DNA of 64,000 bases from Cylicocyclus nassatus (GCA_958299035.1 CATQJL010000305.1:64018127-64082126); one strand, 5' to 3'; counted from the stretch's first letter, positions 47,501 to 62,036 are shown. A program made the numbers and translations. Notes: generated by a model not told the origin, from the letters alone.

Positions 47501-50500
47501 TTTCTCACTCGTTACTCTTTCATAATTTCTGCTGGTGTTTTCTCATATCCTGAGTTTGTCAGTACTGTACTGCAGAATCCTCTTAATGAAACAGCAGGTC
47601 TTTTGAAACGCTGCAAAAATCCTGACCACTGAGCGGATCGAACGCGCAACCTTTCGATCTGGAGTCGAACGCGCTACCATTGCGCCAAGCAGTCATAGTC
47701 CTTTCTGAATCGCTACTCTTTCATAATTTCTGCTGGTGTTTTCTCATATCCTGAGTTTGTTAGTACTGTACTGCACAATCCTCTTAATGGAACAGCAGGT
47801 CTTTAGGTCTTTTGAAACGCTGCAAAAATTTTGACCACTGAGCGGATCGAACGCCCAACCTTTCGATCTGGAGTCGAACGCGCTACCATTGCGCCAAGCA
47901 GTCATAGTCCTTTCTCAATCGTTACTCTTTCATAATTTCTGCTGGTGTTTTCTCCTGAGTTTGTCAGTACTGTACTGCACAATCCTCTTAATGAAACAGC
48001 AGGTCTTTTGAAACGCTGCAAAAATTCTGACCACTGAGCGGATCGAACGCCCAACCTTTCGATCTGGAGTCGAACGCGCTACCATTGCGCCAAGCAGTCA
48101 TAGTCCTTTCTGATTCGTTATTCTTCCATAATTTCTGCTGGTGTTTTCTCATATCCTGAGTTTTTCAGTACTGTACTGCACAATCTTCTTAATGAAACAG
48201 CAGGTCTTTTCAAACGCTGCAAAAATTCTGACCACTGAGCGGATCGAACGCGCAACCTTTCGATCTGGAGTCGAACGCGCTACCATTGCGCCAAGCAGTC
48301 ATAGTCCTTTCTCACTCGTTACTCTTTCATAATTTCTGCTGGTGTTTTCTCATATCCTGAGTTTGTCAGTACTGTACTGCAGAATCCTCTTAAGGAAACA
48401 GCAGGTCTTTTGAAACGCTGCAAAAATTCTGACCACTGAGCGGATCGAACGCCCAACCTTTCGATCTGGAGTCGAACGCGCTACCATTGCGCCAAGCAGT
48501 CATAGTCATTTCTCACTCGTTACTCTTTCATAATTTCTGCTGGTGTTTTCTCATATCCTGAGTTTGTCAGTACTGTACTGCACAATCCTCTTAATGAAAC
48601 AGCAGGTCTTTTGAAACGCTGCAAAAATTCTGACCACTGAGCGGATCGAACGCCCAACCTTTCGATCTGGAGTCGAACGCGCTACCATTGCGCCAAGCAG
48701 TCATAGTCCTTTCTCACTCGTTACTCTTTCATAATTTCTGCTGGTGTTTTCTCATATCCTGAGTTTGTCAGTACTGTACTGCAGAATCCTCTTAATGAAA
48801 CAGCAGGTCTTTTGAAACGCTGCAAAAATTCTGACCACTGAGCGGATCGAACGCCCAACCTTTCGATCTGGAGTCGAACGCGCTACCATTGCGCCAAGCA
48901 GTCATAGTCCTTTCTCAATCGTTACTCTTTCATAATTTCTGCTGGTGTTTTCTCCTGAGTTTGTCAGTACTGTACTGCACAATCCTCTTAATGAAACAGC
49001 AGGTCTTTTGAAACGCTGCAAAAATTCTGACCACTGAGCGGATCGAACGCCCAGCCTTTCGATCTGGAGTCGAACGCGCTACCATTGCGCCAAGCAGTCA
49101 TAGTCCTTTCTCAATCGTTACTCTTTCATAATTTCTGCTGGTGTTTTCTCCTGAGTTTGTCAGTACTGTACTGCACAATCCTCTTAATGAAACAGCAGGT
49201 CTTTTGAAACGCTGCAAAAATCCTGACCACTGAGCGGATCGAACGCGCAACCTTTCGATCTGGAGTCGAACGCGCTACCATTGCGCCAAGCAGTCATAGT
49301 CCTTTCTGAATCGCTACTCTTTCATAATTTCTGCTGGTGTTTTCTCATATCCTGAGTTTGTTAGTACTGTACTGCACAATCCTCTTAATGAAACAGCAGG
49401 TCTTTAGGTTTTTTGAAACGCTGCAAAAATTCTGACCACTGAGCGGATCGAACGCCCAACCTTTCGATCTGGAGTCGAACGCGCTACCATTGCGCCAAGC
49501 AGTCATAGTCCTTTCTCAATCGTTACTCTTTCATAATTTCTGCTGGTGTTTTCTCCTGAGTTTGTCAGTACTGTACTGCACAATCCTCTTAATGAAACAG
49601 CAGGTCTTTTGAAACGCTGCAAAAATCCTGACCACTGAGCGGATCGAACGCCCAACCTTTCGATCTGGAGTCGAACGCGCTACCATTGCGCCAAGCAGTC
49701 ATAGTCCTTTCTCAATCGTTACTCTTTCATAATTTCTGCTGGTGTTTTCTCCTGAGTTTGTCAGTACTGTACTGCACAATCCTCTTAATGAAACAGCAGG
49801 TCTTTTGAAACGCTGCAAAAATTCTGACCACTGAGCGGATCGAACGCCCAACCTTTCGATCTGGAGTCGAACGCGCTACCATTGCGCCAAGCAGTCATAG
49901 TCCTTTCTCAATCGTTACTCTTTCATAATTTCTGCTGGTGTTTTCTCCTGAGTTTGTCAGTACTGTACTGCACAATCCTCTTAATGAAACAGCAGGTCTT
50001 TTGAAACGCTGCAAAAATCCTGACCACTGAGCGGATCGAACGCGCAACCTTTCGATCTGGAGTCGAACGCGCTACCATTGCGCCAAGCAGTCATAGTCCT
50101 TTCTGAATCGCTACTCTTTCATAATTTCTGCTGGTGTTTTCTCATATCCTGAGTTTGTTAGTACTGTACTGCACAATCCTCTTAATGAAACAGCAGGTCT
50201 TTAGGTCTTTTGAAACGCTGCAAAAATTCTGACCACTGAGCGGATCGAACGCCCAACCTTTCGATCTGGAGTCGAACGCGCTACCATTGCGCCAAGCAGT
50301 CATAGTCCTTTCTCAATCGTTACTCTTTCATAATTTCTGCTGGTGTTTTCTCCTGAGTTTGTCAGTACTGTACTGCACAATCCTCTTAATGAAACAGCAG
50401 GTCTTTTGAAACGCTGCAAAAATTCTGACCACTGAGCGGATCGAACGCCCAACCTTTCGATCTGGAGTCGAACGCGCTACCATTGCGCCAAGCAGTCATA

Positions 50501-52985
50501 GTCCTTTCTCACTCGTTACTCTTTCGTAATTTCTGCTGGTGTTTTCTCATATCCTGAGTTTGTCAGTACTGTACTGCAGAATCCTCTTAATGAAACAGCA
50601 GGTCTTTTGAAACGCTGCAAAAATTCTGACCACTGAGCGGATCGAACGCCCAACCTTTCGATCTGGAGTCGAACGCGCTACCATTGCGCCAAGCAGTCAT
50701 AGTCCTTTCTCAATCGTTACTCTTTCATAATTTCTGCTGGTGTTTTCTCCTGAGTTTGTCAGTACTGTACTGCACAATCCTCTTAATGAAACAGCAGGTC
50801 TTTTGAAACGCTGCAAAAATTCTGACCACTGAGCGGATCGAACGCCCAACCTTTCGATCTGGAGTCGAACGCGCTACCATTGCGCCAAGCAGTCATAGTC
50901 CTTTCTCACTCGTTACTCTTTCATAATTTCTGCTGGTGTTTTCTCATATCCTGAGTTTGTCAGTACTGTACTGCAGAATCCTCTTAATGAAACAGCAGGT
51001 CTTTTGAAACGCTGCAAAAATTCTGACCACTGAGCGGATCGAACGCCCAACCTTTCGATCTGGAGTCGAACGCGCTACCATTGCGCCAAGCAGTCATAGT
51101 CCTTTCTCAATCGTTACTCTTTCATAATTTCTGCTGGTGTTTTCTCCTGAGTTTGTCAGTACTGTACTGCACAATCCTCTTAATGAAACAGCAGGTCTTT
51201 TGAAACGCTGCAAAAATTCTGACCACTGAGCGGATCGAACGCCCAACCTTTCGATCTGGAGTCGAACGCGCTACCATTGCGCCAAGCAGTCATAGTCCTT
51301 TCTCACTCGTTACTCTTTCATAATTTCTGCTGGTGTTTTCTCATATCCTGAGTTTGTCAGTACTGTACTGCAGAATCCTCTTAATGAAACAGCAGGTCTT
51401 TTGAAACGCTGCAAAAATTCTGACCACTGAGCGGATCGAACGCCCAACCTTTCGATCTGGAGTCGAACGCGCTACCATTGCGCCAAGCAGTCATAGTCCT
51501 TTCTCAATCGTTACTCTTTCATAATTTCTGCTGGTGTTTTCTCCTGAGTTTGTCAGTACTGTACTGCACAATCCTCTTAATGAAACAGCAGGTCTTTTGA
51601 AACGCTGCAAAAATCCTGACCACTGAGCGGATCGAACGCGCAACCTTTCGATCTGGAGTCGAACGCGCTACCATTGCGCCAAGCAGTCATAGTTTTTTCT
51701 GAATCGCTACTCTTTCATAATTTCTGCTGGTGTTTTCTCATATCCTGAGTTTGTTAGTACTGTACTGCACAATCCTCTTAATGAAACAGCAGGTCTTTAG
51801 CTCTTTTGAAACGCTGCAAAAATTCTGACCACTGAGCGGATCGAACGCCCAACCTTTCGATCTGGAGTCGAACGCGCTGCCATTGCGCCAAGCAGTCATA
51901 GTCCTTTCTCAATCGTTACTCTTTCATAATTTCTGCTGGTGTTTTCTCCTGAGTTTGTCAGTACTGTACTGCACAATCCTCTTAATGAAACAGCAGGTCT
52001 TTTGAAACGCTGCAAAAATTCTGACCACTGAGCGGATCGAACGCCCAACCTTTCGATCTGGAGTCGAACGCGCTACCATTGCGTCAAGCAGTCATAGTCC
52101 TTTCTCACTCGTTACTCTTTCATAATTTCTGCTGGTGTTTTCTCATATCCTGAGTTTGTCAGTACTGTACTGCACAATCCTCTCGATGAAACAGCAGGTC
52201 TTTTGAAACACTGCAAAAATTCTGACCACTGAGCGGATCGAACGCCCAACCTTTCGATCTGGAGTCGAACGCGCTACCATTGCGCCAAGCAGTCATAGTC
52301 CTTTCTCACTCGTTACTCTTTCATAATTTCTGCTGGTGTTTTCTCATATCCTGAGTTTGTCAGTACTGTACTGCAGAATCCTCTTAATGAAACAGCAGGT
52401 CTTTTGAAACGCTGCAAAAATTCTGACCACTGAGCGGATCGAACGCCCAACCTTTCGATCTGGAGTCGAACGCGCTACCATTGCGCCAAGCAGTCATAGT
52501 CCTTTCTCAATCGTTACTCTTTCATAATTTCTGCTGGTGTTTTCTCCTGAGTTTGTCAGTACTGTACTGCACAATCCTCTTAATGAAACAGCAGGTCTTT
52601 TGAAACGCTGCAAAAATTCTGACCACTGAGCGGATCGAACGCCCAACCTTTCGATCTGGAGTCGAACGCGCTACCATTGCGCCAAGCAGTCATAGTCCTT
52701 TCTCACTCGTTACTCTTTCATAATTTCTGCTTTTGTTTTCTCATATCCTGAGTTTGTCAGTACTGTACTGCAGAATCCTCTTAATGAAACAGCAGGTCTT
52801 TTGAAACGCTGCAAAAATTCTGACCACTGAGCGGATCGAACGCCCAACCTTTCGATCTGGAGTAGAACGCGATACCATTGCGCCAAGCAGTCATAGTCCT
52901 TTCTGAATCGCTACTCTTTCATAATTTCTGCTGGTGTTTTCTCATATCCTGAGTTTGTCAGTACTGTACTGCACAATCCTCTTAA
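38583..52985. repeat. Array block B: MITE-free tRNA-Trp monomers
   Basis: About 72 monomers without a MITE. A multi-monomer unit of 1800 bp is repeated (for example 40135 onward against 41935 onward, diverging again near 43.7 kb). Typical markers are a monomer with TTTTTCAGTACTG and CTTCTTAATG, a monomer with GAACGCGCAACC in the T stem, and a monomer with the GGTCTTTAGGTCTTTT duplication. Confidence 0.85.
52821..52892 (-). pseudogene. Degenerate tRNA-Trp before lineage-2 MITE
   Basis: GAGTAGAACGCGATACC on the plus strand breaks one D-stem pair and one anticodon-stem pair. The same variant precedes each of the five lineage-2 MITEs, so it was amplified with them. Confidence 0.7.
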
Positions 52986-53296
52986 CACATTGACTACCGT
53001 GCTGATTTTTGGCTGTGTGCCCTCTGGGACCAAGGTCTTTTAAGGAGCAGCCCATATTATTCACATATAATTACGCATACTGCGATCTGCAGTACATCAA
53101 CAGTAGATCTGAAAGGCTGACAAAACAGGTAGAGGTCACCCCTAGATTCAGTGCAAAAGAAAGCTCGTGGGGTGATCTATTGCAGGATAGTAGTCATTTT
53201 AATAAAGTTCAAGCCTTGACACACATGGTGTGTCAAGCGGCCCCACGCGGTAGTCATTGCTTGACACACCATGTGTGTCAAGCGGTCGTCAATGTG
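52986..53296. mobile_element. piggyBac-type MITE, lineage 2, copy 19
   Basis: 311 bp. It differs from lineage 1 by shared changes (GACTACCGTGCTG, AAGGAGCAG, CACATATAA, GCGGCCCCACG, GCGGTCGTC), and its right flank TTAA has mutated to TCAA (53297-53300). Confidence 0.9.
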
Positions 53297-53741
53297 TCAA
53301 TGAAACAGCAGGTCTTTTGAAACGCTGCAAAAATTCTGACCACAGAGCGGATCGAACGCCCAACCTTTCGATCTGGAGTCGAACGCGCTACCATTGCGCC
53401 AAGCAGTCATAGTCCTTTCTCAATCGTTACTCTTTCATAATTTCTGCTGGTGTTTTCTCCTGAGTTTGTCAGTACTGTACTGCACAATCCTCTTAATGAA
53501 ACAGCAGGTCTTTTGAAACGCTGCAAAAATCCTGACCACTGAGCGGATCGAACGCGCAACCTTTCGATCTGGAGTCGAACGCGCTACCATTGCGCCAAGC
53601 AGTCATAGTCCTTTCTGAATCGCTACTCTTTCATAATTTCTGCTGGTGTTTTCTCATATCCTGAGTTTGTTAGTACTGTACTGCACAATCCTCTTAATGA
53701 AACAGCAGGTCTTTAGGTCTTTTGAAACGCTGCAAAAATTC

Positions 53742-53807
53742 TGACCACTGAGCGGATCGAACGCCCAACCTTTCGATCTGGAGTCGCTACCATTGCGCCA
53801 AGCAGTC
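53742..53807 (-). pseudogene. tRNA-Trp copy with 6-nt deletion
   Basis: Only 66 nt. GAGTCGCTACC replaces GAGTCGAACGCGCTACC on the plus strand, removing bases at the D stem/anticodon stem junction, so the cloverleaf cannot form. Confidence 0.85.
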
Positions 53808-56099
53808 ATAGTCCTTTCTCACTCGTTACTCTTTCATAATTTCTGCTGGTGTTTTCTCATATCCTGAGTTTGTCAGTACTGTACTGCAGAATCCTCTTAA
53901 TGAAACAGCAGGTCTTTTGAAACGCTGCAAAAATTCTGACCACTGAGCGGATCGAACGCCCAACCTTTCGATCTGGAGTCGAACGCGCTACCATTGCGCC
54001 AAGCAGTCATAGTCCTTTCTCAATCGTTACTCTTTCATAATTTCTGCTGGTGTTTTCTCCTGAGTTTGTCAGTACTGTACTGCACAATCCTCTTAATGAA
54101 ACAGCAGGTCTTTTGAAACGCTGCAAAAATTCTGACCACTGAGCGGATCGAACGCCCAACCTTTCGATCTGGAGTCGAACGCGCTACCATTGCGCCAAGC
54201 AGTCATAGTCCTTTCTCACTCGTTACTCTTTCATAATTTCTGCTGGTGTTTTCTCATATCCTGAGTTTGTCAGTACTGTACTGCAGAATCCTCTTAATGA
54301 AACAGCAGGTCTTTTGAAACGCTGCAAAAATTCTGACCACTGAGCGGATCGAACGCCCAACCTTTCGATCTGGAGTCGAACGCGCTACCATTGCGCCAAG
54401 CAGTCATAGTCCTTTCTCAATCGTTACTCTTTCATAATTTCTGCTGGTGTTTTCTCCTGAGTTTGTCAGTACTGTACTGCACAATCCTCTTAATGAAACA
54501 GCAGGTCTTTTGAAACGCTGCAAAAATCCTGACCACTGAGCGGATCGAACGCGCAACCTTTCGATCTGGAGTCGAACGCGCTACCATTGCGCCAAGCAGT
54601 CATAGTTTTTTCTGAATCGCTACTCTTTCATAATTTCTGCTGGTGTTTTCTCATATCCTGAGTTTGTTAGTACTGTACTGCACAATCCTCTTAATGAAAC
54701 AGCAGGTCTTTAGGTCTTTTGAAACGCTGCAAAAATTCTGACCACTGAGCGGATCGAACGCCCAACCTTTCGATCTGGAGTCGAACGCGCTGCCATTGCG
54801 CCAAGCAGTCATAGTCCTTTCTCACTCGTTACTCTTTCATAATTTCTGCTGGTGTTTTCTCATATCCTGAGTTTGTCAGTACTGTACTGCACAATCCTCT
54901 CGATGAAACAGCAGGTCTTTTGAAACACTGCAAAAATTCTGACCACTGAGCGGATCGAACGCCCAACCTTTCGATCTGGAGTCGAACGCGCTACCATTGC
55001 GCCAAGCAGTCATAGTCCTTTCTCACTCGTTACTCTTTCATAATTTCTGCTGGTGTTTTCTCCTGAGTTTGTCAGTACTGTACTGCACAATCCTCTTAAT
55101 GAAACAGCAGGTCTTTTGAAACGCTGCAAAAATTCTGACCACTGAGCGGATCGAACGCCCAACCTTTCGATCTGGAGTCGAACGCGCTACCATTGCGCCA
55201 AGCAGTCATAGTCCTTTCTCACTCGTTACTCTTTCATAATTTCTGCTGGTGTTTTCTCATATCCTGAGTTTGTCAGTACTGTACTGCACAATCCTCTCGA
55301 TGAAACAGCAGGTCTTTTGAAACACTGCAAAAATTCTGACCACTGAGCGGATCGAACGCCCAACCTTTCGATCTGGAGTCGAACGCGCTACCATTGCGCC
55401 AAGCAGTCATAGTCCTTTCTCACTCGTTACTCTTTCATAATTTCTGCTGGTGTTTTCTCATATCCTGAGTTTGTCAGTACTGTACTGCAGAATCCTCTTA
55501 ATGAAACAGCAGGTCTTTTGAAACGCTGCAAAAATTCTGACCACTGAGCGGATCGAACGCCCAACCTTTCGATCTGGAGTCGAACGCGCTACCATTGCGC
55601 CAAGCAGTCATAGTCCTTTCTCAATCGTTACTCTTTCATAATTTCTGCTGGTGTTTTCTCCTGAGTTTGTCAGTACTGTACTGCACAATCCTCTTAATGA
55701 AACAGCAGGTCTTTTGAAACGCTGCAAAAATTCTGACCACTGAGCGGATCGAACGCCCAACCTTTCGATCTGGAGTCGAACGCGCTACCATTGCGCCAAG
55801 CAGTCATAGTCCTTTCTCACTCGTTACTCTTTCATAATTTCTGCTTTTGTTTTCTCATATCCTGAGTTTGTCAGTACTGTACTGCAGAATCCTCTTAATG
55901 AAACAGCAGGTCTTTTGAAACGCTGCAAAAATTCTGACCACTGAGCGGATCGAACGCCCAACCTTTCGATCTGGAGTAGAACGCGATACCATTGCGCCAA
56001 GCAGTCATAGTCCTTTCTGAATCGCTACTCTTTCATAATTTCTGCTGGTGTTTTCTCATATCCTGAGTTTGTCAGTACTGTACTGCACAATCCTCTTAA

Positions 56100-56410
56100 C
56101 ACATTGACTACCGTGCTGATTTTTGGCTGTGTGCCCTCTGGGACCAAGGTCTTTTAAGGAGCAGCCCATATTATTCACATATAATTACGCATACTGCGAT
56201 CTGCAGTACATCAACAGTAGATCTGAAAGGCTGACAAAACAGGTAGAGGTCACCCCTAGATTCAGTGCAAAAGAAAGCTCGTGGGGTGATCTATTGCAGG
56301 ATAGTAGTCATTTTAATAAAGTTCAAGCCTTGACACACATGGTGTGTCAAGCGGCCCCACGCGGTAGTCATTGCTTGACACACCATGTGTGTCAAGCGGT
56401 CGTCAATGTG
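56100..56410. mobile_element. piggyBac-type MITE, lineage 2, copy 20
   Basis: 311 bp, with the lineage-2 changes and TCAA right flank. Confidence 0.9.
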
Positions 56411-56855
56411 TCAATGAAACAGCAGGTCTTTTGAAACGCTGCAAAAATTCTGACCACAGAGCGGATCGAACGCCCAACCTTTCGATCTGGAGTCGAACGC
56501 GCTACCATTGCGCCAAGCAGTCATAGTCCTTTCTCAATCGTTACTCTTTCATAATTTCTGCTGGTGTTTTCTCCTGAGTTTGTCAGTACTGTACTGCACA
56601 ATCCTCTTAATGAAACAGCAGGTCTTTTGAAACGCTGCAAAAATCCTGACCACTGAGCGGATCGAACGCGCAACCTTTCGATCTGGAGTCGAACGCGCTA
56701 CCATTGCGCCAAGCAGTCATAGTCCTTTCTGAATCGCTACTCTTTCATAATTTCTGCTGGTGTTTTCTCATATCCTGAGTTTGTTAGTACTGTACTGCAC
56801 AATCCTCTTAATGAAACAGCAGGTCTTTAGGTCTTTTGAAACGCTGCAAAAATTC

Positions 56856-56921
56856 TGACCACTGAGCGGATCGAACGCCCAACCTTTCGATCTGGAGTCG
56901 CTACCATTGCGCCAAGCAGTC
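56856..56921 (-). pseudogene. tRNA-Trp copy with 6-nt deletion
   Basis: Same 6-nt loss as 53742-53807, at the equivalent position of the repeated unit. Confidence 0.85.
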
Positions 56922-57612
56922 ATAGTCCTTTCTCACTCGTTACTCTTTCATAATTTCTGCTGGTGTTTTCTCATATCCTGAGTTTGTCAGTACTGTACTG
57001 CAGAATCCTCTTAATGAAACAGCAGGTCTTTTGAAACGCTGCAAAAATTCTGACCACTGAGCGGATCGAACGCCCAACCTTTCGATCTGGAGTCGAACGC
57101 GCTACCATTGCGCCAAGCAGTCATAGTCCTTTCTCAATCGTTACTCTTTCATAATTTCTGCTGGTGTTTTCTCCTGAGTTTGTCAGTACTGTACTGCACA
57201 ATCCTCTTAATGAAACAGCAGGTCTTTTGAAACGCTGCAAAAATTCTGACCACTGAGCGGATCGAACGCCCAACCTTTCGATCTGGAGTCGAACGCGCTA
57301 CCATTGCGCCAAGCAGTCATAGTCCTTTCTCACTCGTTACTCTTTCGTAATTTCTGCTGGTGTTTTCTCATATCCTGAGTTTGTCAGTACTGTACTGCAG
57401 AATCCTCTTAATGAAACAGCAGGTCTTTTGAAACGCTGCAAAAATTCTGACCACTGAGCGGATCGAACGCCCAACCTTTCGATCTGGAGTAGAACGCGAT
57501 ACCATTGCGCCAAGCAGTCATAGTCCTTTCTGAATCGCTACTCTTTCATAATTTCTGCTGGTGTTTTCTCATATCCTGAGTTTGTCAGTACTGTACTGCA
57601 CAATCCTCTTAA

Positions 57613-57923
57613 CACATTGACTACCGTGCTGATTTTTGGCTGTGTGCCCTCTGGGACCAAGGTCTTTTAAGGAGCAGCCCATATTATTCACATATAATTA
57701 CGCATACTGCGATCTGCAGTACATCAACAGTAGATCTGAAAGGCTGACAAAACAGGTAGAGGTCACCCCTAGATTCAGTGCAAAAGAAAGCTCGTGGGGT
57801 GATCTATTGCAGGATAGTAGTCATTTTAATAAAGTTCAAGCCTTGACACACATGGTGTGTCAAGCGGCCCCACGCGGTAGTCATTGCTTGACACACCATG
57901 TGTGTCAAGCGGTCGTCAATGTG
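57613..57923. mobile_element. piggyBac-type MITE, lineage 2, copy 21
   Basis: 311 bp, with the lineage-2 changes and TCAA right flank. Confidence 0.9.
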
Positions 57924-58368
57924 TCAATGAAACAGCAGGTCTTTTGAAACGCTGCAAAAATTCTGACCACAGAGCGGATCGAACGCCCAACCTTTCGATC
58001 TGGAGTCGAACGCGCTACCATTGCGCCAAGCAGTCATAGTCCTTTCTCAATCGTTACTCTTTCATAATTTCTGCTGGTGTTTTCTCCTGAGTTTGTCAGT
58101 ACTGTACTGCACAATCCTCTTAATGAAACAGCAGGTCTTTTGAAACGCTGCAAAAATCCTGACCACTGAGCGGATCGAACGCGCAACCTTTCGATCTGGA
58201 GTCGAACGCGCTACCATTGCGCCAAGCAGTCATAGTCCTTTCTGAATCGCTACTCTTTCATAATTTCTGCTGGTGTTTTCTCATATCCTGAGTTTGTTAG
58301 TACTGTACTGCACAATCCTCTTAATGAAACAGCAGGTCTTTAGGTCTTTTGAAACGCTGCAAAAATTC

Positions 58369-58434
58369 TGACCACTGAGCGGATCGAACGCCCAACCTTT
58401 CGATCTGGAGTCGCTACCATTGCGCCAAGCAGTC
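58369..58434 (-). pseudogene. tRNA-Trp copy with 6-nt deletion
   Basis: Third amplified copy of the 66-nt deleted form. The equivalent monomer at about 60.3 kb is full length, so the deletion arose within the block. Confidence 0.85.
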
Positions 58435-59522
58435 ATAGTCCTTTCTCACTCGTTACTCTTTCATAATTTCTGCTGGTGTTTTCTCATATCCTGAGTTTGT
58501 CAGTACTGTACTGCAGAATCCTCTTAATGAAACAGCAGGTCTTTTGAAACGCTGCAAAAATTCTGACCACTGAGCGGATCGAACGCCCAACCTTTCGATC
58601 TGGAGTCGAACGCGCTACCATTGCGCCAAGCAGTCATAGTCCTTTCTCAATCGTTACTCTTTCATAATTTCTGCTGGTGTTTTCTCCTGAGTTTGTCAGT
58701 ACTGTACTGCACAATCCTCTTAATGAAACAGCAGGTCTTTTGAAACGCTGCAAAAATTCTGACCACTGAGCGGATCGAACGCCCAACCTTTCGATCTGGA
58801 GTCGAACGCGCTACCATTGCGCCAAGCAGTCATAGTCCTTTCTCACTCGTTACTCTTTCGTAATTTCTGCTGGTGTTTTCTCATATCCTGAGTTTGTCAG
58901 TACTGTACTGCAGAATCCTCTTAATGAAACAGCAGGTCTTTTGAAACGCTGCAAAAATTCTGACCACTGAGCGGATCGAACGCCCAACCTTTCGATCTGG
59001 AGTCGAACGCGCTACCATTGCGCCAAGCAGTCATAGTCCTTTCTCAATCGTTACTCTTTCATAATTTCTGCTGGTGTTTTCTCCTGAGTTTGTCAGTACT
59101 GTACTGCACAATCCTCTTAATGAAACAGCAGGTCTTTTGAAACGCTGCAAAAATTCTGACCACTGAGCGGATCGAACGCCCAACCTTTCGATCTGGAGTC
59201 GAACGCGCTACCATTGCGCCAAGCAGTCATAGTCCTTTCTCACTCGTTACTCTTTCGTAATTTCTGCTGGTGTTTTCTCATATCCTGAGTTTGTCAGTAC
59301 TGTACTGCAGAATCCTCTTAATGAAACAGCAGGTCTTTTGAAACGCTGCAAAAATTCTGACCACTGAGCGGATCGAACGCCCAACCTTTCGATCTGGAGT
59401 AGAACGCGATACCATTGCGCCAAGCAGTCATAGTCCTTTCTGAATCGCTACTCTTTCATAATTTCTGCTGGTGTTTTCTCATATTCTGAGTTTGTCAGTA
59501 CTGTACTGCACAATCCTCTTAA

Positions 59523-59833
59523 CACATTGACTACCGTGCTGATTTTTGGCTGTGTGCCCTCTGGGACCAAGGTCTTTTAAGGAGCAGCCCATATTATTCA
59601 CATATAATTACGCATACTGCGATCTGCAGTACATCAACAGTAGATCTGAAAGGCTGACAAAACAGGTAGAGGTCACCCCTAGATTCAGTGCAAAAGAAAG
59701 CTAGTGGGGTGATCTATTGCAGGATAGTAGTCATTTTAATAAAGTTCAAGCCTTGACACACATGGTGTGTCAAGCGGCCCCACGCGGTAGTCATTGCTTG
59801 ACACACCATGTGTGTCAAGCGGTCGTCAATGTG
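59523..59833. mobile_element. piggyBac-type MITE, lineage 2, copy 22
   Basis: 311 bp with a private change (AGCTAGTGGGG). Its left-flanking monomer reads CATATTCTGAG, shared with copy 23. Confidence 0.9.
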
Positions 59834-62036
59834 TCAATGAAACAGCAGGTCTTTTGAAACGCTGCAAAAATTCTGACCACAGAGCGGATCGAACGCCCAA
59901 CCTTTCGATCTGGAGTCGAACGCGCTACCATTGCGCCAAGCAGTCATAGTCCTTTCTCAATCGTTACTCTTTCATAATTTCTGCTGGTGTTTTCTCCTGA
60001 GTTTGTCAGTACTGTACTGCACAATCCTCTTAATGAAACAGCAGGTCTTTTGAAACGCTGCAAAAATCCTGACCACTGAGCGGATCGAACGCGCAACCTT
60101 TCGATCTGGAGTCGAACGCGCTACCATTGCGCCAAGCAGTCATAGTCCTTTCTGAATCGCTACTCTTTCATAATTTCTGCTGGTGTTTTCTCATATCCTG
60201 AGTTTGTTAGTACTGTACTGCACAATCCTCTTAATGAAACAGCAGGTCTTTAGGTCTTTTGAAACGCTGCAAAAATTCTGACCACTGAGCGGATCGAACG
60301 CCCAACCTTTCGATCTGGAGTCGAACGCGCTACCATTGCGCCAAGCAGTCATAGTCCTTTCTCACTCGTTACTCTTTCATAATTTCTGCTGGTGTTTTCT
60401 CATATCCTGAGTTTGTCAGTACTGTACTGCAGAATCCTCTTAATGAAACAGCAGGTCTTTTGAAACGCTGCAAAAATTCTGACCACTGAGCGGATCGAAC
60501 GCCCAACCTTTCGATCTGGAGTCGAACGCGCTACCATTGCGCCAAGCAGTCATAGTCCTTTCTCAATCGTTACTCTTTCATAATTTCTGCTGGTGTTTTC
60601 TCCTGAGTTTGTCAGTACTGTACTGCACAATCCTCTTAATGAAACAGCAGGTCTTTTGAAACGCTGCAAAAATTCTGACCACTGAGCGGATCGAACGCCC
60701 AACCTTTCGATCTGGAGTCGAACGCGCTACCATTGCGCCAAGCAGTCATAGTCCTTTCTGAATCGCTACTCTTTCATAATTTCTGCTGGTGTTTTCTCAT
60801 ATCCTGAGTTTGTCAGTACTGTACTGCAGAATCCTCTTAATGAAACAGCAGGTCTTTTGAAACGCTGCAAAAATTCTGACCACTGAGCGGATCGAACGCC
60901 CAACCTTTCGATCTGGAGTCGAACGCGCTACCATTGCGCCAAGCAGTCATAGTCCTTTCTCAATCGTTACTCTTTCATAATTTCTGCTGGTGTTTTCTCC
61001 TGAGTTTGTTAGTACTGTACTGCGCAATCCTCTTAATGAAACAGCAGGTCTTTTGAAACGCTGCAAAAATTCTGACCACTGAGCGGATCGAACGCCCAAC
61101 CTTTCGATCTGGAGTCGAACGCGCTACCATTGCGCCAAGCAGTCATAGTCCTTTCTCAATCGTTACTCTTTCATAATTTCTGCAGGTGTTTTCTCCTGAG
61201 TTTGTCAGTACTGTGCTGCACAATCCTCTCAATGAAACAGCAGGTCTTTTGAAACGCTGCAAAAATTCTGACCACTGAGCGGATCGAACGTCCAACCTTT
61301 CGATCTGGAGTCGAACGCGCTACCATTGCGCCAAGCAGTCATAGTCCTTTCTCACTCGTTACTCTTTCATAATTTCTGCTGGTGTTTTCTCATATCCTGA
61401 GTTTGTCAGTACTGTACTGCACAATCCTCTTAATGAAACAGCAGGTCTTTTGAAACGCTGCAAAAATTCTGACCACTGAGCGGATCGAACGCCCAACCTT
61501 TCGATCTGGAGTCGAACGCGCTACCATTGCGCCAAGCAGTCGTAGTCCTTTCTCACTCGTTACTCTTTCATAATTTCTGCTGGTGTTTTCTCATATCCTG
61601 AGTTTGTCAGTACTGTACTGCAGAATCCTCTTAATGAAACAGCAGGTCTTTTGAAACGCTGCAAAAATTCTGACCACTGAGCGGATCGAACGCCCAACCT
61701 TTCGATCTGGAGTCGAACGCGCTACCATTGCGCCAAGCAGTCATAGTCCTTTCTGAATCGCTACTCTTTCTTAATTTCTGCTGGTGTTTTCTCATATCCT
61801 GAGTTTGTTAGTACTGTACTTCACAATCCTCTTAATGAAACAGCAGGTCTTTTGAAACGCTGCAAAAATTCTGACCACTGAGCGGATCGAACGCCTAACC
61901 TTTCGATCTGGAGTAGAACGCGATACCATTGCGCCAAGCAGTCATAGTCCTTTCTGAATCGCTACTCTTTCATAATTTCTGCTGGTGTTTTCTCATATTC
62001 TGAGTTTGTCAGTACTGTACTGCACAATCCTCTTAA

